Shown piece after piece: positions 1 through 8,743 of a stretch of 64,000 bases of DNA. The notes beneath the pieces are model-generated. The model saw only the letters and a program-made list of their open reading frames with translations. It was not told where the DNA came from and did no database searches. The position numbers and the translations under genes are program-made. Within the stretch, counting starts at the first letter, position 1. Every line of letters begins with the position of its first letter. The stretch lies in the NCBI RefSeq assembly GCF_014212175.1, contig NZ_JACJVR010000044.1, forward strand, positions 1 to 64,000, written 5' to 3'. Origin of the DNA: Cohnella xylanilytica (GTDB taxonomy: Bacteria; Bacillota; Bacilli; Paenibacillales; Paenibacillaceae).

Positions 1-261
1 TGCCGGAGCGGCCGCCGGAGCGCCGCTGCCGGCGCCGATTACGCCGACGACTTCGCCGATCTTGACCGTATCGCCTTCCTGGCGGGTGATCTCTTGGATG
101 ACGCCGTCCGCTTCGGCGCTGATCTCCAGGTTGACTTTGTCCGTCTCGAGCTCGAGAAGCAGATCCCCCTGCTTCACCGCGTCCCCGACTTTAACGGCCC
201 ATCTCGCGATCGTTCCTTCGGTAATCGATTCGCCCATTGCCGGTACTGTGATCTGTTGCAC
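1..261 (-). CDS. odhB: Dihydrolipoamide succinyltransferase (E2 of 2-oxoglutarate dehydrogenase), 5' part only
   Basis: E2 core subunit of the 2-oxoglutarate dehydrogenase complex. It carries a lipoyl group and transfers succinyl to CoA. Only the first 87 codons are inside the window. They encode a lipoyl domain starting QQITVPAMGESITEG, with the lipoyl-lysine motif ETDKV near residue 43, then the start of an Ala/Pro-rich linker. The start is GTG, with GGGGAGG about 8 bases upstream. It lies 5 bases after the odhA stop, so the ribosome site sits inside the odhA end and the two are co-transcribed. The 3' end is cut off by the window edge, not by mutation. Confidence 0.95.
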   Translation of the reverse strand, partial: MQQITVPAMGESITEGTIARWAVKVGDAVKQGDLLLELETDKVNLEISAEADGVIQEITRQEGDTVKIGEVVGVIGAGSGAPAAAPA

Positions 262-266
262 TGTTG

Positions 267-3122
267 CTACCTCCCCAGGTTATGAGTCAACGTCGGACTC
301 GGCTTTAACGATTGAGATACGATGAACTGCTGCTCCAAGGCATGGACTTGCTGGAAGCCGGTCGCCGGACTCGAACGCTCCGGACGCCCGATGTAGCGCA
401 CGGGCGCTCCGGCCGGCGCGATCTCGCGGATGCGCGGCTCGGCGTAGCTCCATGCCCCCATGTTGCGGGGTTCTTCCTGAACCCAGACGATCTCCTTCAG
501 GTTCGGGAAGCGGGCGATCACCGCGGCGATCTCCTGCGCCGGGAACGGATACAGCTGCTCGACGCGAACGATGTGCAGCCAATCCCAATGGTCCGGCTTC
601 TCCTTGTCGAGCGCGTCCTCCAGATCGATCGCGACCTTGCCGGTGCAGAGCACGAGACGCTCCACGCGATCGGCCTTGCGGCCGAGTCCCGGCTGCTCGA
701 TAATCGGGCGGAAGGAGCCCTTCTCGAACTCTTCCGGGGAAGAGGCGGCGCGCGGGTTGCGCACGAGGCTCTTCGGCGTCATGATCACGAGCGGGCGAAC
801 GTCGTCCGTTCCGAGCAGCGACGCCTGGCGGCGCAGCAGGTGGAAGTACTGGGCGGAGCTCGTCAAGTTCGCGACCGTCCAGTTCTCTTCCGCGGACAGC
901 TGCAGGTAGCGCTCCAAGCGGGCGCTGGAGTGCTCCGGCCCGGCGCCTTCGTAGCCGTGCGGCAGCAGCATGATCAGGCCGGACTTCTCGGACCACTTCG
1001 AACGGCCCGAGGAGATGAACTGATCGATCAGCACCTGAGCGACGTTGGCGAAGTCGCCGTACTGCGCTTCCCAGATGACCATCGTCTCCGGCGCGAACAC
1101 GTTGTAGCCGTATTCGAAGCCGAGTACCGCCGATTCCGACAGCGCGCTGTTATGGATGGCGAACGAAGCCTTCGCCTGCGGCAGGCGGTGCAGCGGGCAG
1201 AACGTCGCGCCCGTCTCCGGATCGTGCAGCACCAGGTTGCGGAAGGCGAACGTGGCGCGCTCGGCGTCCTGGCCGGTAATCCGGATCGGACGGCCGTCGG
1301 AGAGAATCGAAGCGAACGCCAGCGTCTCCGCGTGGCCCCAATCGACCTTCTCCCCTTCGTTCAAGGCGTCGGCGCGGCGCTCGAGAATGCGCTGCAGCTT
1401 CGGGTACACCTTGAAGCCTACCGGCCACGTCAGCAGCTCGGAGTTGATCTCGCGAAGCGCGGCGAGCGGAACGCCCGTCGGCTTCGGCGTCGCTTCTCCG
1501 AGCGAGGCCGGCGTCTGATGGACGGCTTCCTGGCCTTCGCGCTGCTTCATCTCTTCGTAAGCCGCCTTGAGCCGCTCCACGACTTCGCCCTTGATCTTCG
1601 CGTATTCGTCCTCGGAGAAGGCTCCTTGGGAGATCAGCTTGTCGGCGTAGATCCGGCTGACCGTCGGGTGAGCCTTGACCTTCTTGTAGATCAGCGGCTG
1701 GGTCGTCTCGGGATCGTCCGTCTCGTTGTGGCCGTACTTGCGGTAGCCGATCAGGTCGATCAGGAAGTCCTTCTTGAACAGGCGGCGGTATTCGCTCGCC
1801 ATGCGGGCGGCAGCGATGCACGCTTCCGGGTCGTCCGCGTTCACGTGAATGACCGGAATCTCGTAGCCCTTCGCGACGTCGCTCGCGTAATGGGTCGAGC
1901 GGGAGTCGACGCTCTCCGTCGTGAAGCCGATCTTGTTGTTCGCGATAATATGGATCGTTCCGCCGATGCGGTAGCCGTTCAGCTGGCTAAGGTTCATCGT
2001 CTCGGCTACGATGCCTTCGCCCGGGAAGGCGGCGTCGCCGTGAATGACGATCGAAGCGGCGGAGTCCTCGTTGCGCTCCGGATACCCCGGCTTGCTGCGG
2101 TCCTCCTGGGCGGCGCGGGCGAAGCCCTGGACGACCGGGTTGACGTATTCCAGGTGGCTCGGGTTGTTCGCCAGCGTCAGGCGCGTCTCCACCGTCTCGC
2201 CCGACTTGATCGAGCGGTTCGCGCCCATATGGTACTTCACGTCGCCGGACCATCCGTAGTTGATGCCGATCGAGCCTTCGGACGGCGCGACGCTCTTGTT
2301 CGTAGAATGGTGGAATTCCGAGAAAATCTTCGTGTACGGCTTCTCGAGCACGTGCGCGAGCACGTTAAGACGGCCGCGGTGCGCCATGCCCATCGTAATG
2401 TGGCCGACCCCGGCGTTCGTCAATTCGTGCACGATCTCGTCGACCAGGGCGACGAGGGCGTCGTTGCCTTCGACCGAGAACCGCTTCGCCCCGACGAACG
2501 TGCGCTGAAGGAAGTCTTCGAACTGCTCGGCTTCGAGCAGCCGCTTCATCAGCTTGCGGCGTTCCACCGGGTTCAGCGATTGCGAAGGAATATACTTCTC
2601 CGCGTAGTCGTTCAGCCACTTCCGTTCGTTCTCGTCGTGAACGTGGCCGAATTCGTAGGCGATCGTCCCCGTATAGACCTCGCGCAGCTTCCGGATGGCT
2701 TCCCATCCGTTGCGGACGCCTTCCGGAGCGCCCTCCCAGACGAGATCGGCGGGCAGAGCCGCGAGATCGGCCTGCTTCAGCCCGTAGGTCTCCGGCTCCA
2801 GAACGCGCGCGTTCGCTTCCGGGCCGATTCCGAGCGGATCGATATCGGCGGCCATATGGCCGTAAGTACGAATATTCCACACCAGCTTGCCCGCGGCTAC
2901 CGCGTGCTTCAGCTGGCTGGCGTCGAGACGGGATTGGGAAGCGGATGCCGGAGCCGCGGACGCGCGGGGTCCCTCCAGCGGAGGCGCGCCCTTGGCCGCG
3001 AACAGATCGCGGTATTCCTGGACGACCGATTCCGGGTTCTGCAGATAGAGTTCATACTGCTCCTGGATATAACCCAGGTTGTGCCCATAGTACGATTCCC
3101 AAATTTGCTCTTCTGTCGGCAT
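267..3122 (-). CDS. odhA: 2-oxoglutarate dehydrogenase E1 component
   Basis: Thiamine-diphosphate E1 subunit that decarboxylates 2-oxoglutarate in the TCA cycle and hands succinyl to the E2 lipoyl group. At 951 residues it matches the usual length of about 940. It begins MPTEEQIWESYYGHNLGYI. The ThDP/Mg site is visible as GDAAFPGEG followed by NNKIGFTT, and substrate-site HRGRLNVL and GYRKYGHNE motifs are present. The extreme N-terminus is of the Bacillus type, without an E2-like domain. The start is ATG with GAGGGG upstream. It is followed directly by odhB. A 945-codon antisense open frame covers nearly the whole gene and is a GC-codon artefact. Confidence 0.97.
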   Translation of the reverse strand: MPTEEQIWESYYGHNLGYIQEQYELYLQNPESVVQEYRDLFAAKGAPPLEGPRASAAPASASQSRLDASQLKHAVAAGKLVWNIRTYGHMAADIDPLGIGPEANARVLEPETYGLKQADLAALPADLVWEGAPEGVRNGWEAIRKLREVYTGTIAYEFGHVHDENERKWLNDYAEKYIPSQSLNPVERRKLMKRLLEAEQFEDFLQRTFVGAKRFSVEGNDALVALVDEIVHELTNAGVGHITMGMAHRGRLNVLAHVLEKPYTKIFSEFHHSTNKSVAPSEGSIGINYGWSGDVKYHMGANRSIKSGETVETRLTLANNPSHLEYVNPVVQGFARAAQEDRSKPGYPERNEDSAASIVIHGDAAFPGEGIVAETMNLSQLNGYRIGGTIHIIANNKIGFTTESVDSRSTHYASDVAKGYEIPVIHVNADDPEACIAAARMASEYRRLFKKDFLIDLIGYRKYGHNETDDPETTQPLIYKKVKAHPTVSRIYADKLISQGAFSEDEYAKIKGEVVERLKAAYEEMKQREGQEAVHQTPASLGEATPKPTGVPLAALREINSELLTWPVGFKVYPKLQRILERRADALNEGEKVDWGHAETLAFASILSDGRPIRITGQDAERATFAFRNLVLHDPETGATFCPLHRLPQAKASFAIHNSALSESAVLGFEYGYNVFAPETMVIWEAQYGDFANVAQVLIDQFISSGRSKWSEKSGLIMLLPHGYEGAGPEHSSARLERYLQLSAEENWTVANLTSSAQYFHLLRRQASLLGTDDVRPLVIMTPKSLVRNPRAASSPEEFEKGSFRPIIEQPGLGRKADRVERLVLCTGKVAIDLEDALDKEKPDHWDWLHIVRVEQLYPFPAQEIAAVIARFPNLKEIVWVQEEPRNMGAWSYAEPRIREIAPAGAPVRYIGRPERSSPATGFQQVHALEQQFIVSQSLKPSPTLTHNLGR

Positions 3123-3203
3123 GGTCCTACCCCTCGGTTTACGGATTAGTTAAAAGATGTGGTCAGGAATCAAAGGTGTCCAATAAGGACTCGTCAATTA
3201 GAA

Positions 3204-3233
3204 ATTATAGTATATCCTGCGCCGCGATAAAAA
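3204..3233 (-). promoter_or_regulatory. Probable promoter of odhAB
   Basis: On the minus strand there is a perfect -10 TATAAT preceded, 18 bases upstream, by an A/T-rich -35 (TTTTTA). It lies about 80 bases upstream of the odhA start in an otherwise AT-rich gap between tdk and odhA. The -35 is weak, so this is an assignment by -10 and position. Confidence 0.5.
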
Positions 3234-3314
3234 TAATCAATTCCTATCAGTATGATCTCAAATTGAGATGGATCGGACGGCGGCCGTTCTGCCGCGCGTC
3301 TGAATGCCCCATCG

Positions 3315-3357
3315 CAAAAAAAGCCCCGACCCCAAGGTCAGGACGCGGAGGGCTTGA
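3315..3357 (-). terminator. Rho-independent terminator of tdk
   Basis: Minus-strand hairpin closed by AAGCCC/GGGCTT with an inner GACC-TTGG-GGTC stem and a seven-T tail. The left arm is formed by the last sense codons of tdk (Lys-Pro-Ser-Ala-Ser-stop), so terminator and coding end overlap. Confidence 0.8.
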
Positions 3358-3928
3358 AAGCTTCCGTATAGCATTTGCGGCAGACCGGCTTGTAATCCTC
3401 GTTGCCTCCGAGCTGGATCTGGTCTCCCTCGTTCACCGGAACCCCGTCCTTGTAGCGGATGACCATCGTCGCCTTGCGGTCGCAATACCAGCAGATCGTC
3501 TTCACCTCTTCGATCTTGTCGGCGTAGACGAGCAGATGATAGCTGCCTTCGAACAGGTTGTTCTGAAAATCGTTCTTGAGCCCGAACGCCATCACGGGCA
3601 CGTTCAGCTCGTCGACGATGCGGGTCAGCTGCAGCACGTGCTCCTTCGTCAGGAACTGCGCCTCGTCCACGAGGACGCAATAGATTCTCTCCGGAGGCCG
3701 GATCTTCCCCTTCACGATCTCGTACATATCGGCATTCTCGTCGACGGGAATCGCCTTGCGGGTCAAGCCGACCCGCGACCCGATCGTCTCCGTGCCGTCG
3801 CGGGTATCGACCGCCGGCGAGAAGAGAATGACCGGCTTGCCTTGCTCCTCGTAATTGTGGGCTACCTTGATGATCTCGAACGACTTGCCGCTGTTCATCG
3901 TCCCGTATTTATAGTAAAGCTGCGCCAA
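3338..3928 (-). CDS. tdk: Thymidine kinase (type II)
   Basis: Phosphorylates thymidine with ATP for dTMP salvage. The 196-residue protein has the type II pattern: a start-proximal P-loop GTMNSGKS (residues 10-17), DEAQF (Walker B-like, with the catalytic Glu), and a C-terminal zinc site with CWYCDRK and CRKC. I choose TTG as start because it gives the conserved N-terminus (L/M)[15 protein letters not shown] and has GGAGGG 8 bases upstream. The longer in-frame ATG upstream adds 27 unconserved residues with no ribosome site. It is monocistronic, ends on its own terminator, and lies between odhAB and sdhCAB. Confidence 0.95.
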   Translation of the reverse strand: MAQLYYKYGTMNSGKSFEIIKVAHNYEEQGKPVILFSPAVDTRDGTETIGSRVGLTRKAIPVDENADMYEIVKGKIRPPERIYCVLVDEAQFLTKEHVLQLTRIVDELNVPVMAFGLKNDFQNNLFEGSYHLLVYADKIEEVKTICWYCDRKATMVIRYKDGVPVNEGDQIQLGGNEDYKPVCRKCYTEAFKPSAS

Positions 3929-4026
3929 CCTGGCTCCCTCCAACGAAATGCGGATAAGCATTATTATAGCGAAATTCGCGCCGATTCGACAGGTGCTTCC
4001 GCCGTTCATGCGGTTCGGACAGTCGA

Positions 4027-4085
4027 AACGCCTCCAAAGCCGTCCCCCCGCGTCTTGCGGCGCGGGAGCGCGCTTTGAAGGCGTT
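4027..4085 (-). terminator. Inverted repeat downstream of sdhB, possible terminator
   Basis: Arms AACGCCTCCAAAG and CTTTGAAGGCGTT pair at 12 of 13 positions around a GC-rich loop that can fold again. It begins about 40 bases after the sdhB stop. The T-run after the stem is short, so termination may be weak or the structure may stabilise the mRNA 3' end. Confidence 0.5.
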
Positions 4086-4124
4086 CCGATGAAATCTTAC
4101 GCTATCGTTCGGATCGGACGGGCC

Positions 4125-4889
4125 TTACATGCCCAGCCATCTCTTGAACATATGCTTCGTCGTATCCTTGTTGATCGCCGCGATCGAAGTCGTCAGCGGG
4201 ATACCCTTCGGACAGGAGCGCACGCAGTTCTGCGAGTTGCCGCAGCCCTCGATGCCGCCGTCCGTCATAAGAGCCTCCAGGCGCTCGTGCGCGTTCATCT
4301 CGCCCGTCGGATGAGCGTTGAACAGACGCACCTGCGAGATCGGAGCCGGGCCGATGAAGCTGGACCGGTCGTTGACGTTCGGGCAGGCTTCCAGGCAGAC
4401 GCCGCACGTCATGCACTTGGACAGCTCGTACGCCCATTGGCGCTTCGTCTCGGCCATGCGCGGGCCCGGGCCGAGATCGTAGGTGCCGTCGATCGGAATC
4501 CAGGCTTTGACGCGCTTGAGCGCCTGGAACATCCGCTCGCGGTTGATGACCAGGTCGCGCACGACCGGGAAGGTCGACATCGGTTCGACCCGGATCGGCT
4601 GCTCCAGCTTGTCGATCAGGGCGGAGCAAGCCTGGCGCGGCTTGCCGTTGATGACCATCGAGCAGGCGCCGCACACTTCCTCGAGGCAGTTGGATTCCCA
4701 CACGACCGGAGTCGTCTTCGTGCCGTCCGACTTGACCGGATTGCGCTGGATCTCCATCAGAGCGCTGATGACGTTCATATTGGGCCGGTACGGGATGTCG
4801 AACTCCTCGGTATAAGGGGAGGCATCGGGACGTTCCCGGCGGGTGATGATAAACTTGACCGTGCGTTTAGCCGTTGCCGTGTCAGCCAT
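4125..4889 (-). CDS. sdhB: Succinate dehydrogenase iron-sulfur subunit
   Basis: Carries electrons from the SdhA flavin through [2Fe-2S], [4Fe-4S] and [3Fe-4S] clusters to menaquinone at the membrane. At 254 residues it matches the Bacillus protein. Ligands are visible: a plant-ferredoxin-like set around residues 67-86 (SNCLEEVCGACSM then QAC), CMTCGVCLEACP, and GCGNSQNCVRSCP. It is the last gene of sdhCAB, 13 bases after sdhA, and is followed by a stem-loop. Confidence 0.97.
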   Translation of the reverse strand: MADTATAKRTVKFIITRRERPDASPYTEEFDIPYRPNMNVISALMEIQRNPVKSDGTKTTPVVWESNCLEEVCGACSMVINGKPRQACSALIDKLEQPIRVEPMSTFPVVRDLVINRERMFQALKRVKAWIPIDGTYDLGPGPRMAETKRQWAYELSKCMTCGVCLEACPNVNDRSSFIGPAPISQVRLFNAHPTGEMNAHERLEALMTDGGIEGCGNSQNCVRSCPKGIPLTTSIAAINKDTTKHMFKRWLGM

Positions 4890-4902
4890 CGCTTATCCCT
4901 CC

Positions 4903-6651
4903 TTAGTGCTTGTTCGTAGAATAGTCGCGCTTGCGCGGCTTGATCAGGGAGATGTCGACATCCTCGTACGAGATCTCCGGTCCCTCCGGCGTCCACTTGG
5001 CGATGGTCGTCTTGAGGAACTCCTCGTCGTTGCGCTCCGGGAAGTCCGGCTTGTAGTGCGCGCCGCGGCTCTCGTTGCGCAGCAGCGCTCCCTTCGTCAT
5101 CGCTTCGGCCAGCTCGAGCATGTTCCACAGCTGGCGGGTGAAGGCGACGCCGGCGTTGTTCCAGCGGGCGGTGTCGTTGATGTTGATCTTCGCGTAACGC
5201 TGCTTGAGCTCCTTGATCTTGTTGATCGTCTGCTCGAGCTTGTCGTTGAAGCGGACGACGGTCATGTTGTTCGTCATCCATTCGCCGAGCTCCTTGTGCA
5301 GGACGTACGCGTTCTCCGTGCCGTCCATCTTCAGGATGGACTCGTACTTGTCCGCCTGCTTCTTCGTCTCGCGGCTGAACGCGCTCTCGGAGACGTCTTC
5401 GGCCGACTTCTTCAAGCCCTTGATATATTCGATCGCCTTCGGACCGGTGACCATGCCGCCGTAGATCGCGGACAGCAGCGAGTTCGCGCCGAGACGGTTC
5501 GCGCCGTGGTACTGATAGTCGCACTCGCCGCAAGCGAACAGGCCCGGGATGTTGGTCATCTGGTTGATGTCGACCCACATGCCGCCCATCGAATAGTGGA
5601 CGGCCGGGAAGATCTTCATCGGAATCTTGCGAGGGTCGTCGCCCATGAACTTCTCGTAGATCTCGATGATGCCGCCGAGCTTGACGTCCAGCTCCTTCGG
5701 ATCCTTGTGCGAGAGATCGAGATAAACCATGTTCTCGCCGTTGATGCCGAGCTTGAGATCCACGCACACGTGGAAGATCTCGCGCGTCGCGATGTCGCGG
5801 GGCACGAGGTTGCCGTAGGCCGGATACTTCTCTTCAAGGAAGTACCAAGGCTTGCCGTCCTTGTACGTCCAGATCCGTCCGCCTTCGCCGCGCGCCGATT
5901 CGCTCATGAGACGCAGCTTGTCGTCGCCCGGGATCGCGGTCGGGTGAATCTGGATGAACTCGCCGTTGGCGTAATGGACGCCCTGCTGGTAGACGGCGCT
6001 GGCCGCCGTACCGGTGTTGATGACGGAGTTCGTCGTCTTGCCGAAGATGATGCCGGGGCCGCCCGTCGCCAGGATGACGGCGTCCGAGCGGAACGCCTTC
6101 ACTTCCATCGACCGCAGGTCTTGCGCGACGATGCCGCGGCAGACGCCGTCGTCGTCGATGACCGCGGACGTGAATTCCCAGTGCTCGAACTTCTGCACGA
6201 GGCCGGCCGCTTCCCAGCGGCGCACTTGCTCGTCCAGGGCGTACAGCAGCTGCTGGCCCGTCGTCGCTCCCGCGAACGCGGTGCGGTGGTACTGCGTGCC
6301 GCCGAAGCGGCGGAAGTCGAGCAGGCCTTCCGGCGTCCGGCTGAACATGACGCCCATCCGGTCCATCAGGTGGATGATGCCCGGCGCGGCCTCGCACATC
6401 GCCTTGACTTGCGGCTGGTTCGCCAGGAAGTCGCCGCCGTAGATCGTATCGTCAAAGTGCTCCCACGGGGAGTCTCCTTCGCCCTTCGTATTGACCGCTC
6501 CGTTGATGCCGCCTTGGGCGCACACGGAGTGCGAGCGCTTGACCGGAACGAGCGAGAACAGGTCGACCCGCACGCCGGCTTCCGCCGCCTTGACCGTTGC
6601 CATCAAGCCGGCCAGACCTCCGCCGACGACGATGATTTTTTGATTAGCCAT
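4903..6651 (-). CDS. sdhA: Succinate dehydrogenase flavoprotein subunit
   Basis: Oxidises succinate to fumarate on a covalently bound FAD. The 582-residue protein has the N-terminal dinucleotide fold VVGGGLAGL (residues 8-16), the FAD-attachment segment RSHSVCAQGG (His41), the substrate-region motif WEHFDDTIYGGDFLANQ, and GGMWVD plus LFACGECDYQYHGANRLGANSLLS near the active-site lid. It sits between sdhC (14 bases upstream) and sdhB. Length and motifs are typical of menaquinone-dependent Bacillus-type complexes. Confidence 0.97.
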   Translation of the reverse strand: MANQKIIVVGGGLAGLMATVKAAEAGVRVDLFSLVPVKRSHSVCAQGGINGAVNTKGEGDSPWEHFDDTIYGGDFLANQPQVKAMCEAAPGIIHLMDRMGVMFSRTPEGLLDFRRFGGTQYHRTAFAGATTGQQLLYALDEQVRRWEAAGLVQKFEHWEFTSAVIDDDGVCRGIVAQDLRSMEVKAFRSDAVILATGGPGIIFGKTTNSVINTGTAASAVYQQGVHYANGEFIQIHPTAIPGDDKLRLMSESARGEGGRIWTYKDGKPWYFLEEKYPAYGNLVPRDIATREIFHVCVDLKLGINGENMVYLDLSHKDPKELDVKLGGIIEIYEKFMGDDPRKIPMKIFPAVHYSMGGMWVDINQMTNIPGLFACGECDYQYHGANRLGANSLLSAIYGGMVTGPKAIEYIKGLKKSAEDVSESAFSRETKKQADKYESILKMDGTENAYVLHKELGEWMTNNMTVVRFNDKLEQTINKIKELKQRYAKININDTARWNNAGVAFTRQLWNMLELAEAMTKGALLRNESRGAHYKPDFPERNDEEFLKTTIAKWTPEGPEISYEDVDISLIKPRKRDYSTNKH

Positions 6652-6665
6652 AGATGCTCCTCCTC

Positions 6666-7334
6666 TTAACCCAAGCGTAACGTGTCGATCGCGGCCGAAG
6701 CCGACGCGAACTCATCGCCCCGGAACGCGAACAGCGACAGCAGGAACAGCACGGACACGATGACGAAGATCCCCATGCAGATTCGCGACGACACGCGCTG
6801 CGCGCGCGGGCCGACCGTGATTCCCCAGCTGACCAGGAACGCCCACAGGCCGTTGGCGAAGTGGAAGACCGCGGCCAGCACGGCGATGAAGTAAATAATG
6901 AAGTAGACGGGCTGCGTCACGATGTCGTGCATGTGGTTGCCGAGATCGTCGTAGGTCGTGTTGCCCAGGGCAACCTGCATTCTCGTCTGCCAGAAGTGCC
7001 AGATGACGAAGATAAACGTGATCACGCCGGTGATCCGCTGCAGCGCGAACGCCCAGTTGCGGCCGTAGTTGAAGCGGCCGACGTTCAGGTCGGACGTGAA
7101 TGCCAGGTACAAGCCGTATACCCCGTGGAACAGAATGGGAAGCCAGATGACGAACAGTTCCAGGAAGAAGATGAGCGGCAGGCTGTGCAAGCCGTGCACG
7201 CTGTCCAGGAACCCCTCCTTGCCTCCCTCAAACGCGGAGTAGTTCGTCAAGGCGTGTTCCAAGATGAACAGCCCGAGCGGGATGACTCCGAGCAACGAAT
7301 GAAGCTTGCGGGGATAGTACGAATTTCCACTCAT
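6666..7334 (-). CDS. sdhC: Succinate dehydrogenase cytochrome b558 subunit
   Basis: Single-subunit, five-helix, diheme membrane anchor that takes electrons from SdhB and reduces menaquinone. The 222-residue product begins MSGNSYYPRKLHSLLGVIP, as the Bacillus family does. Histidines in the helices (LHSLLG, EHAL, IWHFWQ, VFHFANG) are candidate heme ligands. A longer upstream reading adds 28 residues without family support. GGAGA lies 12 bases before the chosen ATG. It is the first gene of sdhCAB and divergent from a LysR-type regulator. Confidence 0.93.
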   Translation of the reverse strand: MSGNSYYPRKLHSLLGVIPLGLFILEHALTNYSAFEGGKEGFLDSVHGLHSLPLIFFLELFVIWLPILFHGVYGLYLAFTSDLNVGRFNYGRNWAFALQRITGVITFIFVIWHFWQTRMQVALGNTTYDDLGNHMHDIVTQPVYFIIYFIAVLAAVFHFANGLWAFLVSWGITVGPRAQRVSSRICMGIFVIVSVLFLLSLFAFRGDEFASASAAIDTLRLG

Positions 7335-7460
7335 GTCGATGTGCGTTCTCCTTTCGCATCCGTTCGGTTGACGGTTCGACGCCGTTCGCGTCAAGGACTT
7401 GGCGCATAGCGCTGCCAAGCGTCACCATTTCGTCACGCTTTCTAGGTTACTCTATTTTCG

Positions 7461-7500
7461 CTTATAATGGAACTGCTTATTTTTTATTAAAACTTATAAC
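7461..7500. promoter_or_regulatory. Divergent sdhCAB / LysR control region
   Basis: The 198-base gap between sdhC and the LysR gene holds TATAAT at 7463-7468 on the plus strand and three spaced CTTAT copies at 7461, 7476 and 7492. ATAA (7464-7467) and TTAT (7477-7480) form an ATAA-N9-TTAT dyad. CcpC, the LysR-type TCA regulator of Bacillus, is known to use ATAA-N7-TTAT dyads, so the similarity is suggestive but the spacing differs. The sites overlap the divergent promoters, fitting autoregulation and control of sdh. Confidence 0.45.
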
Positions 7501-7532
7501 GAATTCGCATATGTGAAGGGGCGTACGAAAAC

Positions 7533-8447
7533 ATGTTGGAGGATATGAGGCTGTTCGCGACGGTCGTCGAGAATACGAGCCTGAACCGGGCGGCCGAGCG
7601 GCTCAACGTGACCCAGCCGGCGCTGTCCCGGAGAATCGCCCGCCTGGAGAGGGAGCTCGGCGTCGATCTGTTCCGGCGGATCGGGAAGAGGCTGGAGCTG
7701 ACGGCGGCCGGACAGCTGACGTACGAATTCGCGCTCGAGCTGCGGCGGTTCCATGGAGAATACCTGCAGCGGCTGAACGCCTTCAAGTCGGAAGAGGCCC
7801 AGCTCGCGACCATCGGAGCGAGCCTGACGACGCTGCAGACGACGCTGCCGGGGCTGATCACGGCGATGACCGAGAAGCACCCGAATCTCGAGATCAAGGC
7901 GGTAACCGGCAAATCTCATGAGATCGCCACCCTCGTCAAGGAGCGGAAGGTCGACTTCGGCATCGTCGCTTCCTCGGTGGACGACGATCCGGCGATCACG
8001 AGCGTCCCGCTGTTCGACGACAGTCTCATGCTCGTGCTTCCGCGAACCCATTATATATTAGAAAGAACTCATCTGGAGGTCGCCGACCTGAACGGCCTGC
8101 CGATGATCCTGTTCGCCCCCGGCACGTGGTACCGGACGATGACCGACGAGCTGTTCCGCCAATACGGCCTGAAGCCGGACGTCCGCATGGAGATCGACTC
8201 GTTCGAGGCCATCGTGCGGCTGCTCTCCGCCTGCCGGGCCGGAACGCTGCTTCCGAAGTCGTACCTGCGCCCGCAGCTGCTGGAAGACAACGAGCTGTAC
8301 GTCGTGCGGATCAAGGAGCTGGAGCTGGCCAAGCGGACGACCTCCCTCATCCACGGCAACCCCGGCTGGCTGCCCGCCTCGACCCGTTACCTGATCGAGG
8401 AGACGATCGGCTTCTTCGCGCGAAGCGCCCACCAGGCGCGGGATTGA
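7533..8447 (+). CDS. LysR-family transcriptional regulator (CcpC/CitR-like candidate)
   Basis: The 304-residue protein has an N-terminal winged HTH (MRLFATVVENTSLNRAAERLNV, then QPALSRRIARLERELGVDLF, residues 5-48) and a periplasmic-binding-like effector domain from about residue 90. That domain has the usual FGIVASSVDDDP and LFDDSLMLVLP segments. The start is the ATG with AAGGGG about 11 bases upstream; the second ATG 12 bases on has its GGAGG too close. Its divergent position next to sdhCAB, and dyads in the shared gap, suggest it controls succinate dehydrogenase. The effector is unknown. Confidence 0.88.
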   Translation: MLEDMRLFATVVENTSLNRAAERLNVTQPALSRRIARLERELGVDLFRRIGKRLELTAAGQLTYEFALELRRFHGEYLQRLNAFKSEEAQLATIGASLTTLQTTLPGLITAMTEKHPNLEIKAVTGKSHEIATLVKERKVDFGIVASSVDDDPAITSVPLFDDSLMLVLPRTHYILERTHLEVADLNGLPMILFAPGTWYRTMTDELFRQYGLKPDVRMEIDSFEAIVRLLSACRAGTLLPKSYLRPQLLEDNELYVVRIKELELAKRTTSLIHGNPGWLPASTRYLIEETIGFFARSAHQARD

Positions 8448-8569
8448 CGGCCGCGTCCAGCGCCCGCCCGGGCCTCCGCCGGCGCGGTTGGTTATACTTA
8501 CCGGTTCCGTCCTTGGGAAAAGTTATGTTATCCTCACTACAAGCGTGATCGCCCTCCCGTTGGGCGGTC

Positions 8570-8727
8570 ATGGCAATCTTGCCAAAACCGTTAAGGTGCG
8601 GGGGACTTGAATTCCCGCGCGGACGAACCGGCAGGTCCGATCCGCGCTCGGGGTGAATCGCGCCGTCCAAGGCGCGTAGGGGTGAACTCCCAGCCCGAAC
8701 CCGACAACTAACCTCGCCGGCATCAGA
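8570..8727 (+). ncRNA. Cyclic-di-AMP riboswitch (ydaO/yuaA type)
   Basis: The leader of the LysM-3D gene holds the conserved ydaO segments in order: GCGGGGGAC near 8600, GGGGTGAATC, AGGGGTGAACTCCC, then CCCGAACCCGACAACTAACC and CTCGCCGGC. The family binds c-di-AMP and normally switches wall and K+ genes off. I see no U-tailed terminator between it and the gene. Instead ACCTC in the 3' end can pair with the ribosome site AGAGGAGG, so control of translation is the more likely output (inference). Confidence 0.9.
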
Positions 8728-8743
8728 GGAGGAACTCTACCGC

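Noticed and set aside
312-3149. A 945-codon open frame exactly opposite odhA
   Set aside because: It mirrors the conserved odhA gene and consists of Arg/Val/Leu-rich GC-codon sequence with no domain or suitable ribosome site. Similar long antisense frames lie opposite sdhA, mqnL, oppD/oppC and others, so it is a composition effect.
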